From: Morinoia aosen
Lineage: Eukaryota; Arthropoda; Malacostraca; Amphipoda; Talitridae
Reading direction: 5' to 3'
Length of the DNA stretch: 64,000 nucleotides
Assembly: GCA_030386875.1 (NCBI GenBank)
Contig: CM059580.1
Location: forward strand, 434,001 to 498,000
Shown here: positions 1 to 10,860 of the stretch, piece by piece
Layout: the number at the start of each line of letters is the position of its first letter
Position numbering within the stretch: the first letter of the stretch is position 1
Program-made: the position numbers and the translations under genes
Notes under the pieces: generated by a model
Seen by the model: the letters and a program-made list of their open reading frames with translations, nothing else
What the model was told of the DNA's origin: nothing
Databases searched by the model: none

Positions 1-315
1 TTATAATTCAAGTAATCAGGTTATAGTTCAAGTAATCAGGTTATAGTTCAGGTAATCAGGTTATAGTTCAAGTAATCAGGTTATAGTTCAAGTAATCAGG
101 TTATAGTTCAAGTAATCAGGTTATAGTTCAAGTAATCAGGTTATAGTTCAAGTAATCAGGTTATAGTTCAAGTAATCAGGTTATAGTTCAAGTAATCAGG
201 TTATAGTTCAGGTAATCAGGTTATAGTTCAAGTAATCAGGTTATAGTTCAAGTAATCAGGTTATAGTTCAAGTAATCAGGTTATAGTTCAGGTAATCAAG
301 TTATAGTTAAGGTAT
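1..315. repeat. 20-bp minisatellite, about 15 units
   Basis: Direct tandem repeats of a 20-bp unit (TTATAGTTCAAGTAATCAGG) run from the first base of the window, so the left edge is open. Units differ mainly by A/G at one position and decay after about 300. There are no flanking spacers of unique sequence, so this is not a CRISPR array. Confidence 0.95.
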
Positions 316-954
316 TACAATGGAATGGCTTAACACTTGGGCAGCGACGTGCCCCACCGGTGGTACACGGAGGTAATTTTCACAACGCCGCAGACCGACC
401 ATAAGCCACAAACACAACTTCCATAAATACTTAATCAAAGCTAAATGAAGGCACGATCCAGTTCATGTTTGCTATTTTCAACATCGCGCGCTGCAGTTGA
501 CTTTGTGTTTGCAAGAGTTGAATGTTGAACTTCAGTATCCTCAGGGGACACAACTATTGTATCTATGGGAATTAGCGCTCCCAGGGGGACTATGTGAGGG
601 CCCGAGCTAAAGATTAGGTAGGCCTTTTATTGTTGAAATAGAATAGGTTTTTTTTTTGTTACGGACCATCTTTTTTCGGTTGACTGCTGTCCTGTTTTTC
701 AGCACCTATTGCTTTCTTCTTCTACTTTTGTCTTGTTTCATGAACTTCTTTCTTAGCTTACTGTTTCTGTGCACCTTGTGCGTAGATTCCGCGTTCCCTC
801 AACTCCATACTAAGTGATGCCTTCATCCTTCCTCTTTTGGAACGTCTTTGTCGTGGTAAAGGGAGGCTAAAACTTTCTTGTATAATAATAATAATGTTGA
901 CCTTCAGTGTACGTGCCGCAGTCATAGTGTAACAAATGACACGTATCTGTGATA
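316..954. other. unassigned sequence
   Basis: I find no convincing gene here. The stretch has pyrimidine-rich tracts around 640-730. On the minus strand at about 852-864 there is an exact CCCTTTACCACG core preceded by TTTTAG, resembling the 5' termini of the LINEs further right, but no coding sequence follows it. Confidence 0.4.
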
Positions 955-1060
955 CTAATGACCGTACCTGTGATACGAGTTTTACCAGTGCACAAGTACA
1001 AGAATATATTAATCACAGTATCAGGATGGATATATTTGTTTGTCATCCACATTTGTAAGA
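955..1060 (+). repeat. dispersed repeat, copy 1 of 3
   Basis: About 105 bp containing GATACGAGTTTTACCAGTGC and a GGATGGATATATTTGTTTG-like end. It recurs at 15373-15495 in the same orientation and at 13060-13182 inverted. The three copies diverge by substitutions and small gaps, as in an old interspersed repeat family. No coding capacity is visible. Confidence 0.75.
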
Positions 1061-1683
1061 ATAATTCAAGAAAAATGTTTAAAATCCGCATTTTAGACAA
1101 CCGAAGCGCAGAATATCAAAAAATCTTTATATGTACCAAACGTTTGATTCAAAATAAGTATACAAAAAACACCAATATTTCACGAAGAAAAAGAAAGTAG
1201 AAGCGCCACCACTATTGGTATCACACACTATATCAGGGACAAGAACCTCGCTCAATTAAAGGTGATACGGACATCAAGCAGGATCTCAAGAACTTTTTTC
1301 TTGATCCAAAGAACTTTTATCGTGATCCCAAGAATTTCGCGTCAAAATCCAGAATTTCGAGGGCTCCAGCATCCGGCAACACCGCGCCGGGCCCAGTCAG
1401 GCCAGTCTGCCTGGCGCAGTCGTGGTGACGTAACGCGTGACGCTCCGCAAAATTTCCCTGGAACGCCGAAATTTCAACACGCCAAATATGGCTCAGGTCT
1501 CACACAGGCGTGTAGATGTGAGACACAAAAGGAGGTGTGTAGGCGTGTAGAGGGGTGTGTGGACCCCGTGTGTACACGCAGGCCTACACAGGGGGAGTAT
1601 ACACCCCCCACCGTGGCAGCGCTGCTTTAGAGGCCTGCTGCTTGCTTCAATTTGTGTGTGTGTGCTCTTAATCTTCGAGGTGG
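1061..1683. other. unassigned sequence with GT-rich part
   Basis: I see no gene. Around 1270-1340 there are three imperfect copies of an AAGAACTTTT / GATCC-type motif, and 1495-1610 is rich in TGTGTAGG-like words. The open frames across it are low-complexity and lack family similarity that I recognise. Confidence 0.35.
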
Positions 1684-2510
1684 TCATCACGTGGGTCTCG
1701 TTAATCATCACGTGGGTCTCGTTAATCCTTACGTGAGTCTCTTTAATCATCACGTGGGTCTCGTTAATCCTTACGTGAGTCTCTTTAATCATCACGTGGG
1801 TTTCGTTAATCATTACGTGGGTCTCGTTTATCATTACGTGGGTCTCGTTAATCATTACGTGGGTCTCGTTAATCATTACGTGAGTCTCTTTAATCATTAC
1901 GTGGGTCTCGTTAATCCTTACGTGAGTCTCTTTAATCATCACGTGGGTTTCGTTAATCATTACGTGGGTCTCGTTAATCATCACGTGGGTCTCGGTAATC
2001 ATTACGTAAGTCTCTTTAATCATCACGTGGGTCTCGTTAATCATTACGTGGGTCTCGTTAATCATTACGTGGGTCTCTTTAATCATCACGTGGGTCTCGT
2101 TAATCATTACGTGGGTCTCGTTAATCATTACGTGGGTCTCGTTATTCATTGCGTGGGTCTCTTTAATCATCACGTTGGTCTCTTTAATCATTACGTGGGC
2201 CTCGTTAATCATCACGTGGGTCTCGGTAATCATTACGTAAGTCTCTTTAATCATCACGTGGGTCTCGTTAATCATTACGTGGGTCTCGTTAATCGTTACG
2301 TGAGTCTCGTTAATCATCACGTGGGTCTCGTTAATCATTACGTGGGTCTCGTTAATCATTACGTGGGTCTCGTTAATCATTACGTGGGTCTCGTTAATCA
2401 TTACGGGGGGTCTCGGTAATCATTACGTGGGTCTCGTTAATCATTACGTGGGTCTCGTTAATCATTACGGGGGGTCTCGGTAATCTTCAAATAGGCATCG
2501 TTAATCACGA
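1684..2510. repeat. 21-bp minisatellite rich in CACGTG
   Basis: About 38 direct copies of a 21-bp unit of the form TCAYKACGTGGGTCTCGTTAA with C/T and G/A variants. Because 21 is divisible by three, both strands stay open and translate to seven-residue repeats; this is a side effect of the period. Many units contain the palindrome CACGTG, the others TACGTG. Repeats decay after about 2480. Confidence 0.95.
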
Positions 2511-2611
2511 CGGGGAGGTGCATATGACTGTTAAAAACACTAATCACGTGATTATAAAATTATATTAATCACTAATTGATTATAAGCAGTTGCTCCAGCG
2601 TGTGATCATTC

Positions 2612-2960
2612 CTACGATATTCACAAAAACGGTAGCCTTACTACGGAGTCCTTCCTCCATTCACAAAAAGGTAGCCTTACTACGGAGTCCTACTCCATTC
2701 ACAAAAACGGTAGCCTTACTACATAGTCTTTCCTTCTTTCACAAAAACGATAGCTGTACTACCGTTTATGAACGCGCAATGAAACTTAACGTACGGGCAG
2801 CGTTGTAAGGCTACCGTTTTTGTAAATGAAGTAGTGACTCCATAGTAAGGCTACCTCATTTGTGAATGAAGTAGTGACTCCATAGTAAGGCTACCGCATT
2901 TGTGAATGGAGGAAGGACTCCGTTGTAAGGCTACCGTATTTGTAAATGTAACTTTATTTT
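2612..2960. repeat. inverted minisatellite
   Basis: Three to four copies of a unit with CACAAAAACGGTAGCCTTAC occupy about 2620-2765. About three copies of its reverse complement (GTAAGGCTACCG...TTTGT) occupy about 2807-2950. The centre, about 2766-2806, is unrelated. The whole could fold into a long imperfect hairpin or cruciform. No terminal duplication was found that would mark it as a transposon. Confidence 0.85.
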
Positions 2961-3465
2961 GGTGGTCAAAAAAAAAAACACAGATGAGGCGTTTTGAGGA
3001 TATCTTCAAATGTTAAGTACTGTTGCGACTGTTTTGGTGTTTTTCCGTTTTTCTCATTCTGACGTATAGCAACGAAAGAAAAATAAAAAGTCGGTTATCA
3101 CCGAAATTATTGTTGCTACGTGAAATACATAGCGACTAAATTGGAATGTATGTTAACATAGAACGAAAACATGCAATTAGAAAAAGTTCAATAAATTGAA
3201 AACATGTAGGCTACCTAAGTTTCTATTCGTGTATATATATATATGTTTAAAACGAACCCTATGATATGAGGGATCTTTTTTTATCAATGCATTAATTTCC
3301 TATTTGCTATATATATTATGCATCAGATAAACAAATAGGCCCAGAAAAAATATACTTAACCATCCAAGGATTTAAATATATAAATATTAGTAATTACCAA
3401 TAATTTTTAACACACTATGTAATATTTATAGATTGAAAATAATTTTTGTGTCAATATTTTTCTAG
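2961..3465. other. AT-rich unassigned sequence
   Basis: AT-rich sequence with a short (TA)n run near 3230-3242. No open frame of note, RNA gene or repeat family was recognised. Confidence 0.4.
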
Positions 3466-3715
3466 CCTCGCTAATAACCTTGTTCCATAGAATTTTCCAA
3501 TAACCTTGTCCCATACCTTTGCCCCATAATCTTGTCCCATGACCTTGCCCCATAACCTTTCTCCATACCCTTGCCCCATATTATTGCCCCAAAACCTTTC
3601 TCCATAACCTTGCTCCATAACCTTGCTCCATACCTTTGCCCCATATTATTGCCCCATATTATTGCCCCTTAACATTGCCCCTTGACATTGTCCCTTAACA
3701 TTGTCGCGTAATTAG
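3466..3715. repeat. degenerate CCTTGCCCCATA minisatellite
   Basis: About twenty imperfect copies of a 12-13-bp unit (ATAACCTTGCTCC, CATATTATTGCCC and variants). Unit length and sequence vary, so this is an old, unhomogenised array. Confidence 0.85.
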
Positions 3716-4009
3716 GAATTTAATTTAATTTGTTAAAATAGAAGTAATTATTTTATATAACAGTATAATATTAATATAATAATGTAATTAATATAATTAC
3801 AATTGATACAATGCTAATTAAGATAATATATTCAAGAAACCAACAGTATTATAAGTGTAATAATCATATCTAACAACGTTCTTTCTTATGGGATTATTTA
3901 ATCATTTCGTTTTTGAACAATCACAAAATTCTTAAAATTATTAACAATTACAATATTTTTAAAATTATTTACAATCACAATATTCTTAGAATTTAGAGAA
4001 TAAACAACC

Positions 4010-4970
4010 TGGTCTATTTCCTAAAATTAGAAGAGGAGTATGAAAACATTGAACATATTCTTAAAAGTTAGTTTGGGATGATGTAAGAATTAAATATATT
4101 CCCTAAAATTATGTAAGTATTACATAAACATTGAATACATTCCATGATATTAGCTTGAGATCATGTTAAGATTGAATACATTCCCCCAAATTTGTGAAGG
4201 ATTACGTAAGCTTTGAATTTATTACCTAAAATCAACTTGAAATTGAGTATATGTTGAATATATCCCCTGAAATAAGATAAATAATGGGTAAACATTGAAT
4301 ATATCCCCTGAAATAAGATAAATAATGGGTAAACATTGAATATATTCCCTGAAATAAGATAAATATTGGGTAAACATTAAATATATTCCCTGAAATAAGA
4401 TAAATATTGGGTACACATTCAATATATTCCCTGAAATAAGATAAATGATGGGTAAACATTGAATATATTCCCTGAAATAAGATAAATAATGGGTAAACAT
4501 TGAATATCTTCCCTGAAATAAGATAAATATTGGGTAAACATTAAATATATTCCCTGAAATAAGATAAATATTGGATACACATTGAATATATTCTCCAAAT
4601 AATATAAATATTGTATAAACATTAAATATACTCCCTAAAATGTGGGAAATATTGTATGAACAATAATTATATTCACTAAAATTGGTTAATGATTATATGA
4701 GCATTGAATAAGTTCCCTATAATTAATTTGGGGTTAGGTGAAAGTTGAATTTATTCCCTAAAATTTGTTCAGGGTTATTTGAGCGTTGAATGCATTCCCT
4801 AAAATTTACTTGACATTATGTAAACATTAAATATGTTCCTTAAAATTAGATGAAGATTATTTAAACATCGAATATATTATGTAAAAATAACCTAAAATTG
4901 TGCAAAATTCGGATATATTCCCTGAAATCAACTTAAGGACACGTAAACACAAAATATATTTCCTAAAAGT
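4010..4970. repeat. 41-bp minisatellite with degenerate flanks
   Basis: A core of about nine 41-bp units at 4245-4625 carries CCCTGAAATAAGATAAATA and GGGTAAACATTGAATATAT. On both sides (4010-4240, 4630-4970) increasingly diverged copies keep an ATTCCCTAAAATTA...ATTGAAT pattern with variable spacing. The homogenised centre and decayed edges fit unequal exchange acting mainly in the middle. Minus-strand open frames here are only the repeat. Confidence 0.85.
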
Positions 4971-5176
4971 AGCACGTGTTCCACACACATACTGTATATT
5001 CCAATTCTAAAATAAATGTTTTAATTTTAATGACTACATAAAAAAGTGTCAAACATGTTTTTTTCTAGTTTATGGTGCGACGATAAATAACGTTTCCTTA
5101 ATTAATGTTGTTTAACATGGATTCCAAATGAGGAATTGAATGTCTCTGCCATTTGTCTGCTGCGGATATTTTAATT

Positions 5177-5565
5177 GCTTTACTCTGGCGTTAATTATTT
5201 AATTAGGGGTAATTATCGTATTTTAATGCCATCAAAATTGTTTTACTCTGGCGTTAATTATTTAATTAGGGGTAATTATCGTATTTTAATGCCATCAAAA
5301 TTGTTTTACTCTGGCGTTAATTATTTAATTAGGGGTAATTATCGTATTTTAATGCCATCAAAATTGTTTTACTCTGGCGTTAATTATTTAATTAGGGGTA
5401 ATTATCGTATTTTAATGCCATCAAAATTGTTTTACTCTGGCGTTAATTATTTAATTAGGGGTAATTATCGTATTTTAATGCCGTCAAAATTGTTTTACTC
5501 TGGCGTTAATTATTTAATTAAGGGTAATTATCGTATTTTAATGCCATCAAAATTATTTACTTAAC
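5177..5565. repeat. 63-bp minisatellite, about six units
   Basis: Six almost identical 63-bp units (GGCGTTAATTATTTAATTAG plus a GTATTTTAATGCC part). Only single-base variants separate the units, so expansion is recent. The 129-codon open frame over it is a by-product of a period divisible by three. Confidence 0.95.
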
Positions 5566-5717
5566 AAATCAAGGTGAGATCGAGCTCTTAAAATTAATTA
5601 AATAATAAATGTATGAAATGAATATATAACTCATTCATTTCTCTGATTTAATTTAAATATAACTCGTCATTATAAGCTATTAATGAAATAATCACAGGTT
5701 GCTAAAGAATTGTACTC

Positions 5718-6405
5718 AGATTATTTGACCCAAGATTATTTGACCCACAATTATTTGGCCCACAATCATGATTATTTATCCCACGATTATTTGACCCAAG
5801 ATTATTTGACCCAAGATTATTTGACCCACGATTATTTGGCCCACGATTATGATTATTTAACCCACGATTATTTGACCCAAGATTATTTGACCCAAGATTA
5901 TTTCACCCACGATTATTTGGCCTACGATTATGATTATTTAGCCCACGATTATGAATATTTCACCCCAGATTATTTGACTCAAGATTATTTGACCCACAAT
6001 TATTTGGCCCACGATCATGATTATTTAACCCACGATTATTTGACCCAAGATTATTTGACCCAAGATTATTTGACCCACGATTGTTTGGCCCACGATCATG
6101 ATTATTTAACCCACGATTATTTGACCCAAGATCATTTGACCCAAGATTATTTCACCCACGATTATTTGGCCTACGATTATGATTATTTGGCCCACGATTA
6201 TGAATATTTGACCCCAGATTATTTGACCCAAGATTATTTGACCCACGATTATTTAGCCCACGATTATGATTATTTGACCCAAGATTATTTAACCCACGAT
6301 TATGATTATTTGACCCAAGAATATTGGACCCAGGATTATTGGACCCACGATTGTTTGGCTAACGATTAACGATCATTTGACCCACGATTACTTGACCCAC
6401 AACAT
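5718..6405. repeat. 15-bp minisatellite with higher-order pattern
   Basis: About 45 copies of a 15-bp unit (GATTATTTGACCCAA / GATTATTTGACCCAC) with rarer variants (GATCATG, GAATATTTCACCCC). The rare variants recur about 250 bp apart (5941-6000 and 6190-6250), showing higher-order duplication of multi-unit blocks. The 219-codon open frame is the repeat read in phase. Confidence 0.92.
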
Positions 6406-6448
6406 AATATACATATCCTGTGACTCAGGATTACTCTTATATAAATAA

Positions 6449-7165
6449 TTTATAAGCCTCAATATCGATAAAACAAATTATATTACGTTCTCATACAAGA
6501 AAAATATATCTCTACCATCCATTAAAATTGGCGAAGGTGAAATCAAAGAAACAAACTCATGTAAATTTCTGGGCATCATAATAGATAAACATCTGACCTT
6601 CAGAGAGCACATCGCTAATATTAGTTCTAAATTATCAAAATCTATCGGAATCCTAAATAAAGTTAAAAATTTTCTGCCTGAAACAGCTTTACGAATGCTC
6701 TACCGAACGCTCATTTCACCATACTTGCAGTACGGAATAGAAGCATGGCACGGAACTGATAAAAATAAAACCAATATAATTTTTACTCTGCAGAAAAGAG
6801 CTGTCAGAGCGGTAAAGAACCTAGAATATAATGCTCACACAAATGATTCATTCAAAAATTTACAAATACTTAAACTCTCGGATCTCTACAAAATCTCCAT
6901 CTGCAATTTCATTTACAAAACATTAACTAATGATGGCGACAATAGCCTTCAACAGTTATTAACTGCGCAAACTGGTCATCACGACCATTTAACACAAAAT
7001 AAAAGTGAATTCATACTTCCTTATTATTCAAAGGCCCGCTCGCAACATAGTATACTATTCGTTGGAACTAAAACCCGGAACTCAATACCTGCGGAGATCC
7101 GTGAAAGTAATTCTTACAAGGTATTTAAAAGAAATCTTGAGTCTCACTTCTTATCAGAATACTAG
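6449..7165 (+). pseudogene. 5'-truncated LINE reverse transcriptase, C-terminal part
   Basis: About 238 codons of the C-terminal part of a non-LTR retrotransposon ORF2. The frame is open from 6449, well before its first ATG. Early residues include an IDKTNYITFS stretch and KFLGIIIDKHLTFREHI, the region just after the catalytic YxDD of CR1/Jockey-group reverse transcriptases. RTLISPYLQYGIEAW follows, the usual end of the RT thumb region. Endonuclease, fingers and the catalytic aspartates are absent, as expected of a 5'-truncated copy. The 5' junction lies about 45 bp right of the 15-bp minisatellite. A 3' UTR and repeat tail follow to 7576. The frame itself is intact, so the copy may be fairly young. 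CR1-group membership is inferred from the short repeated tail. Confidence 0.85.
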
Positions 7166-7576
7166 TCGTGTAAGATAACCAAGTCAAATCCTGCCTCCTA
7201 CATGTCTGGTCCTAATAATGCAATTTGCCATGAGTAATATCGCCGATTTTCAGTCTGCTCCCAAATCGTTATCGAATATACTGTTAAATATTGTCCATAT
7301 GGCCTATATTGTAAAATTAAACATCAATATCGAGTTCATTATCCTGTTGATCAGTCTAATGCGAAACTAGGCTAAGTGAATTAGGTTAAACATTATCGTA
7401 CGCCCTAGAATAATATAATGGTAGGATGCCCTAGAAGTCGCTGAACTTATTCGGGCCCACAGGTAGCTATACTCAACTCTGACCATTGTATTAGACTTAA
7501 GAAACATTCTACCTCTGTATCTCCTGTGGTAAATAAATTGTTTAAATTGTTTAAATTGTTTAAATTGTTTAAATTT
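7166..7576 (+). mobile_element. 3' UTR and repeated tail of the truncated LINE
   Basis: After the RT stop codon comes about 365 bp of non-coding sequence. It ends in four to five copies of a 9-bp unit (AAATTGTTT) at about 7532-7576. Short tandem repeats in place of poly(A) are typical of CR1/L2-like elements, whose reverse transcription begins on such a tail. No clear target duplication was found. Confidence 0.7.
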
Positions 7577-8952
7577 GCCTTGGTTTCAGGTGCAACTAAG
7601 TTTTTTGTAGTTTATTTTTTTAAAGTAATGTTCTTTTCTTTGACTCAACTATGTCATTTGTTTAACTATGACATATGGCATTTAACTATGTCAAGCTCTT
7701 CTACACGACCTACACACAATACACACGAGTACTGGCCAGTCGAAGTGAGGGGACACCCTGTGTATATTTGGGGCACCCTGTTGTCGATTCCGTCGTGCGG
7801 GTCGACGCGTGGGTTCGAGGAAAGGGGCTGTCCTTTGCGCAGCTACCCTTCTTGAGGGTGTCCCCTAAACCGTAATTAGTCCGTTAGAGCAACAAAAAAG
7901 AAATCTCTGTTTGTGCTGGACTACGGCGGCACCGTTAGGAAGACGTACAACTGTCTACTCCGTATGATTTCGCTAGAGCTTTTCAGAGTAATTCTTGATT
8001 TGCCGGACTAAGACAATTGTCATCCATGCGTCAAAGCTATATAATGTAGTTTGTCCTCCTAAGGTGGTCCCTTTAGCCCCTTTCAAGGCGAGGTGTCTCT
8101 TAGGACTAAAGCCTGTGTAAACAGGAGAAAGGAAACTCTTTTGACTTTAGGATGTGAGGTGTTTCTTGGTGATTCTCATTACAGTGCTTCTTATATACGA
8201 GTACACAGATACATTTTAGCAAAGACAGTAATATATTTCTTTTTTGAAAGTAGCGCGTACACATATGAGCTACTGCATAATGCAGCAAATAGATGTCAAA
8301 TAATCGTGCTGTATTATCACATTAAATAGTTAGGTAATCAACCTGATGTTGAAATATTGGAGTAAAAAAATGAAACTTGAGGGCTAACTAAGGTGAATGT
8401 ACGCTCAAACCATTAGCATAGGCACATTGAGTCAGGGGGGTAATTAGTCTATTTTTCACTATGCTACCGGCCAAACACGAAAGAAAACATTGAACTATTA
8501 TGGGTCGCTATTGAATAATGTATTCGGCAACCACATGCGTTGCCTGACACCTGTGTATATATATGTTTATTTTGGAGGCACCCAGCATTTATATTTGTAC
8601 ATTTGGAATATTTTGGGCACCCTGTGTATAATAACAAAAAAATAATTCACCTAATTATAGTTTTCATATTGCTCCAAATTTACGAACAAAAGTTAGGTTC
8701 TAATTACCCTTTCAGTTCAAGCTCCAACGACCATTTTCCCCGAAGTAAATTAAAGAAAAAAACGTTTTTTTTTCCAGGGACGTAGGGACTAGAATATATA
8801 ATAATAACCTAGGCAATAAATTAAGAGGAGCTAAACAATCGGAAGATTGGAGGCACCAATCACAAGATTGCTGTGATGGAATACAAGATGGCGGACAGCG
8901 GAGGGTAGCGAGGCAACCACAAGATGTTCATGTGCTGCCGACCTGTGTTGAG
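7577..8952. other. unassigned sequence
   Basis: No gene recognised. The words CACCCTGTGTATA (about 7752 and 8622) and GGGCACCCTG (7770, 8618) recur. They resemble the terminal CAGGGTG of Tc1-like elements, but no matching inverted partner was found. Open frames are short and lack recognisable motifs. Confidence 0.4.
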
Positions 8953-9425
8953 CAGAGGTATGTGTTGTGTTGTTTTGTGTGTTGAGTTGTGTTGTGTGTT
9001 GTGTTGTGTGTTGTGTGTTGTGTTATGTTGTGTTGTTTGTTGTGTGTTGTGTTATGTTGTGTTGAGTGTTGTGTGTTGTGTGTTGTGTTATGTTGTGTTG
9101 AGTGTTGTGTGTTGTGTGTTGTGTTGTGTGTTGTGTTGTGTGCTGTGTTGCGTGCTGTGTGTTGTGTTGTGTGTTGTGTTATCTTGTGTGGTGTTGTGTG
9201 TTGTGTTATGTGTTGTGTGTGGTGTGGCTGGTAGTGTGTTGTGTGTTGTGTGTTGTGCTGTGTGTTGTGTTGTGTGTTGTGTGTTGTGTTGTGTGTTGTG
9301 TGTTGTGTTGTGTTGTGTGTTGTGTTGTGTGTTGTGTTGTGTTGTGTATTGTATTGTGTGTTGTGTTGTGTGTTGTGTTGTGTGTTGTGTTGTGTGTTGT
9401 GTTGTGTGTTGTGTGTTGTGTGTAC
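8953..9425. repeat. GTTGT/GTGTT low-complexity array
   Basis: Irregular repeats of TGTGTTGTGTTG with few interruptions. There are no stop codons on either strand over long distances, hence large Cys/Val or Thr/His frames; these are not genes. The strand asymmetry (G and T on one strand, A and C on the other) is almost complete. Confidence 0.95.
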
Positions 9426-9523
9426 CTGTATACTGTGTATAAAAGTATATTGTGAGTGCCAGGGCCCATATTGTATACGCACGTGTCTATTGCCTGCGTG
9501 CCTGTGTATTGTATTGTTTATGC

Positions 9524-9658
9524 ACAAATTGCGGAGACGTGGCACAAATTACGGAGACGTGGCACAAATTACGGAGACGTGGCACAAATTACGGAGACGT
9601 GGCACAAATTACGGAGACGTGGCACAAATTACGGAGGCGTGGCACAAATTACAGAGGC
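9524..9658. repeat. 20-bp minisatellite, about 6.5 units
   Basis: Direct units of ACAAATTACGGAGACGTGGC, nearly identical, with the last one or two degenerating. It directly follows the GT-rich array and precedes the CAA-rich array. Confidence 0.95.
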
Positions 9659-9679
9659 CACCGACTATCAATACCCACA

Positions 9680-10410
9680 TGAAATTAACAAAGCAATATT
9701 CAACAAACAATCAACAAATCAATATTCAACAAACAACAACAAACAAAGCAATATTCAACAAACAACAACAAACAAAGCAATATTCAACAAACAATAAACA
9801 AAGCAATATTCAACAGACAACAACAAACCAAGCAATATTCAACAAACAATAAACAAAGCAGTATTCAACAAACAACAACAAACAAAGCAATATTCAACAA
9901 GCAACAACAAACAAAGCAATATTCAACAAACAATAAACAAAGCAATATTCAACAAACAATAAACAAAGCAATATTCAACAAACAACAACAAACAAAGCAA
10001 TATTCAACAAACAATAAACAAAGCAATACTCAACAAACAACAACAAACAAAGCAATATTCAACAAACAATATACAAAGCAATATTCAACAAACAACAACA
10101 AACAAAGCAATATTCAACAAACAACAACAAACAAAGCAATATTCAACAAACAATAAACAAAGCAATATTCAACAAACAACAACAAACAAAGCAATATTCA
10201 ACAAACAAAGCAATATTCAACAAACAATAAACAAAGCAATATTCAACAAGCAACAACAAACAAAGCTATAATCAACAAACAACAACAAACAAAGCAATAT
10301 TCAACGAACAATAAACAAAGCTATATTCAACAAACAACAAACAAAGCAATATTCAACAAACAGCAACAAACAAAGCAATATTCAACAAACAACAACAAAC
10401 ACAACAATAT
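9680..10410. repeat. CAA-rich minisatellite with AATATTC core
   Basis: About 28 units alternate between roughly 22 and 28 bp. Each carries AAAGCAATATTCAAC followed by AAACAATAA or AAACAACAACAA. Two unit types mixed in irregular order suggest repeated unequal exchange. Confidence 0.95.
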
Positions 10411-10514
10411 GCCACCGGATCATTGCCGCAGAAGACGACGTAGCGCGTGGCACGTGCGAGCGAGCGTCCGACTCGGAGCTTTCTCTTTAAAGCATCGCCA
10501 CCGCCCTCTGGTGG

Positions 10515-10617
10515 CCGTGTGGCTTGTGGTGTGTGTGGTGTGTGGTGTGGCTGGTGGTGAGTGTGGTGTGGTGTGTTTGGTGTGGCTGGTGGTGAGTGTG
10601 GTGTGGTGTGTGTGGTG
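10515..10617. repeat. GTGTGGTGTGGCTGG array, left part
   Basis: The same repeat as the long array at 16624-17913. The two parts are separated by the hAT-like element 10618-16623, and both continue the same motif at the junctions. They were therefore probably one array before insertion. Confidence 0.9.
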
Positions 10618-10624
10618 CAGGGTT

Positions 10625-10860
10625 GCGGAGTCGGAGTCGGGAGTCGGAGTCGCCGGAGTCGGATGTTTTAGGGTGGAGTCGGAGTCGGAGTCGCTTCTCT
10701 GAAGTGTGGTGGAGTCGGAGTCGGAGTCGGAGTCGCTACTCTGAAGTGTGATGGAGTCGGAGTCGGAGTCGGAGTCGCTTTTCCGAATGTGGTGGAGTCG
10801 GAGTCGGAGTCGTTCATTCGGATGTGGTAGAGTCGTGGTTGGAGTCGCTCTTTTTTGGTG
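10625..10860. repeat. left subterminal GGAGTC array
   Basis: GGAGTC hexamers in blocks of two to four are separated by short spacers such as GCTTCTCTGAAGTGTGGT. They form the inner side of the left end of the hAT-like element. The hexamers read in the same direction as those at the right end, while the 17-bp termini are inverted. Confidence 0.9.

Noticed and set aside
1-315. CRISPR-like array
   Set aside because: Units are contiguous with no spacers, and the rest of the window is eukaryotic.
1493-2419. Seven-residue repeat proteins (MINETHV on one strand, NHHVGLV on the other)
   Set aside because: Both strands are open only because the minisatellite period is 21 bp; no signal peptide or flanking unique coding sequence.
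5710-6369. 219-codon DYLTQ/DYLTH repeat protein
   Set aside because: A 15-bp minisatellite read in phase; no unique N- or C-terminal sequence.
7750-8640. Tc1-like element suggested by repeated CACCCTGTGTATA
   Set aside because: No inverted partner with TA flanks or transposase sequence was found between the motifs.
8924-9852. Long open frames rich in Cys/Val or Thr/His over the GTTGT array
   Set aside because: They exist on both strands and several frames because the repeat lacks stop codons; there are no domains and no start context.
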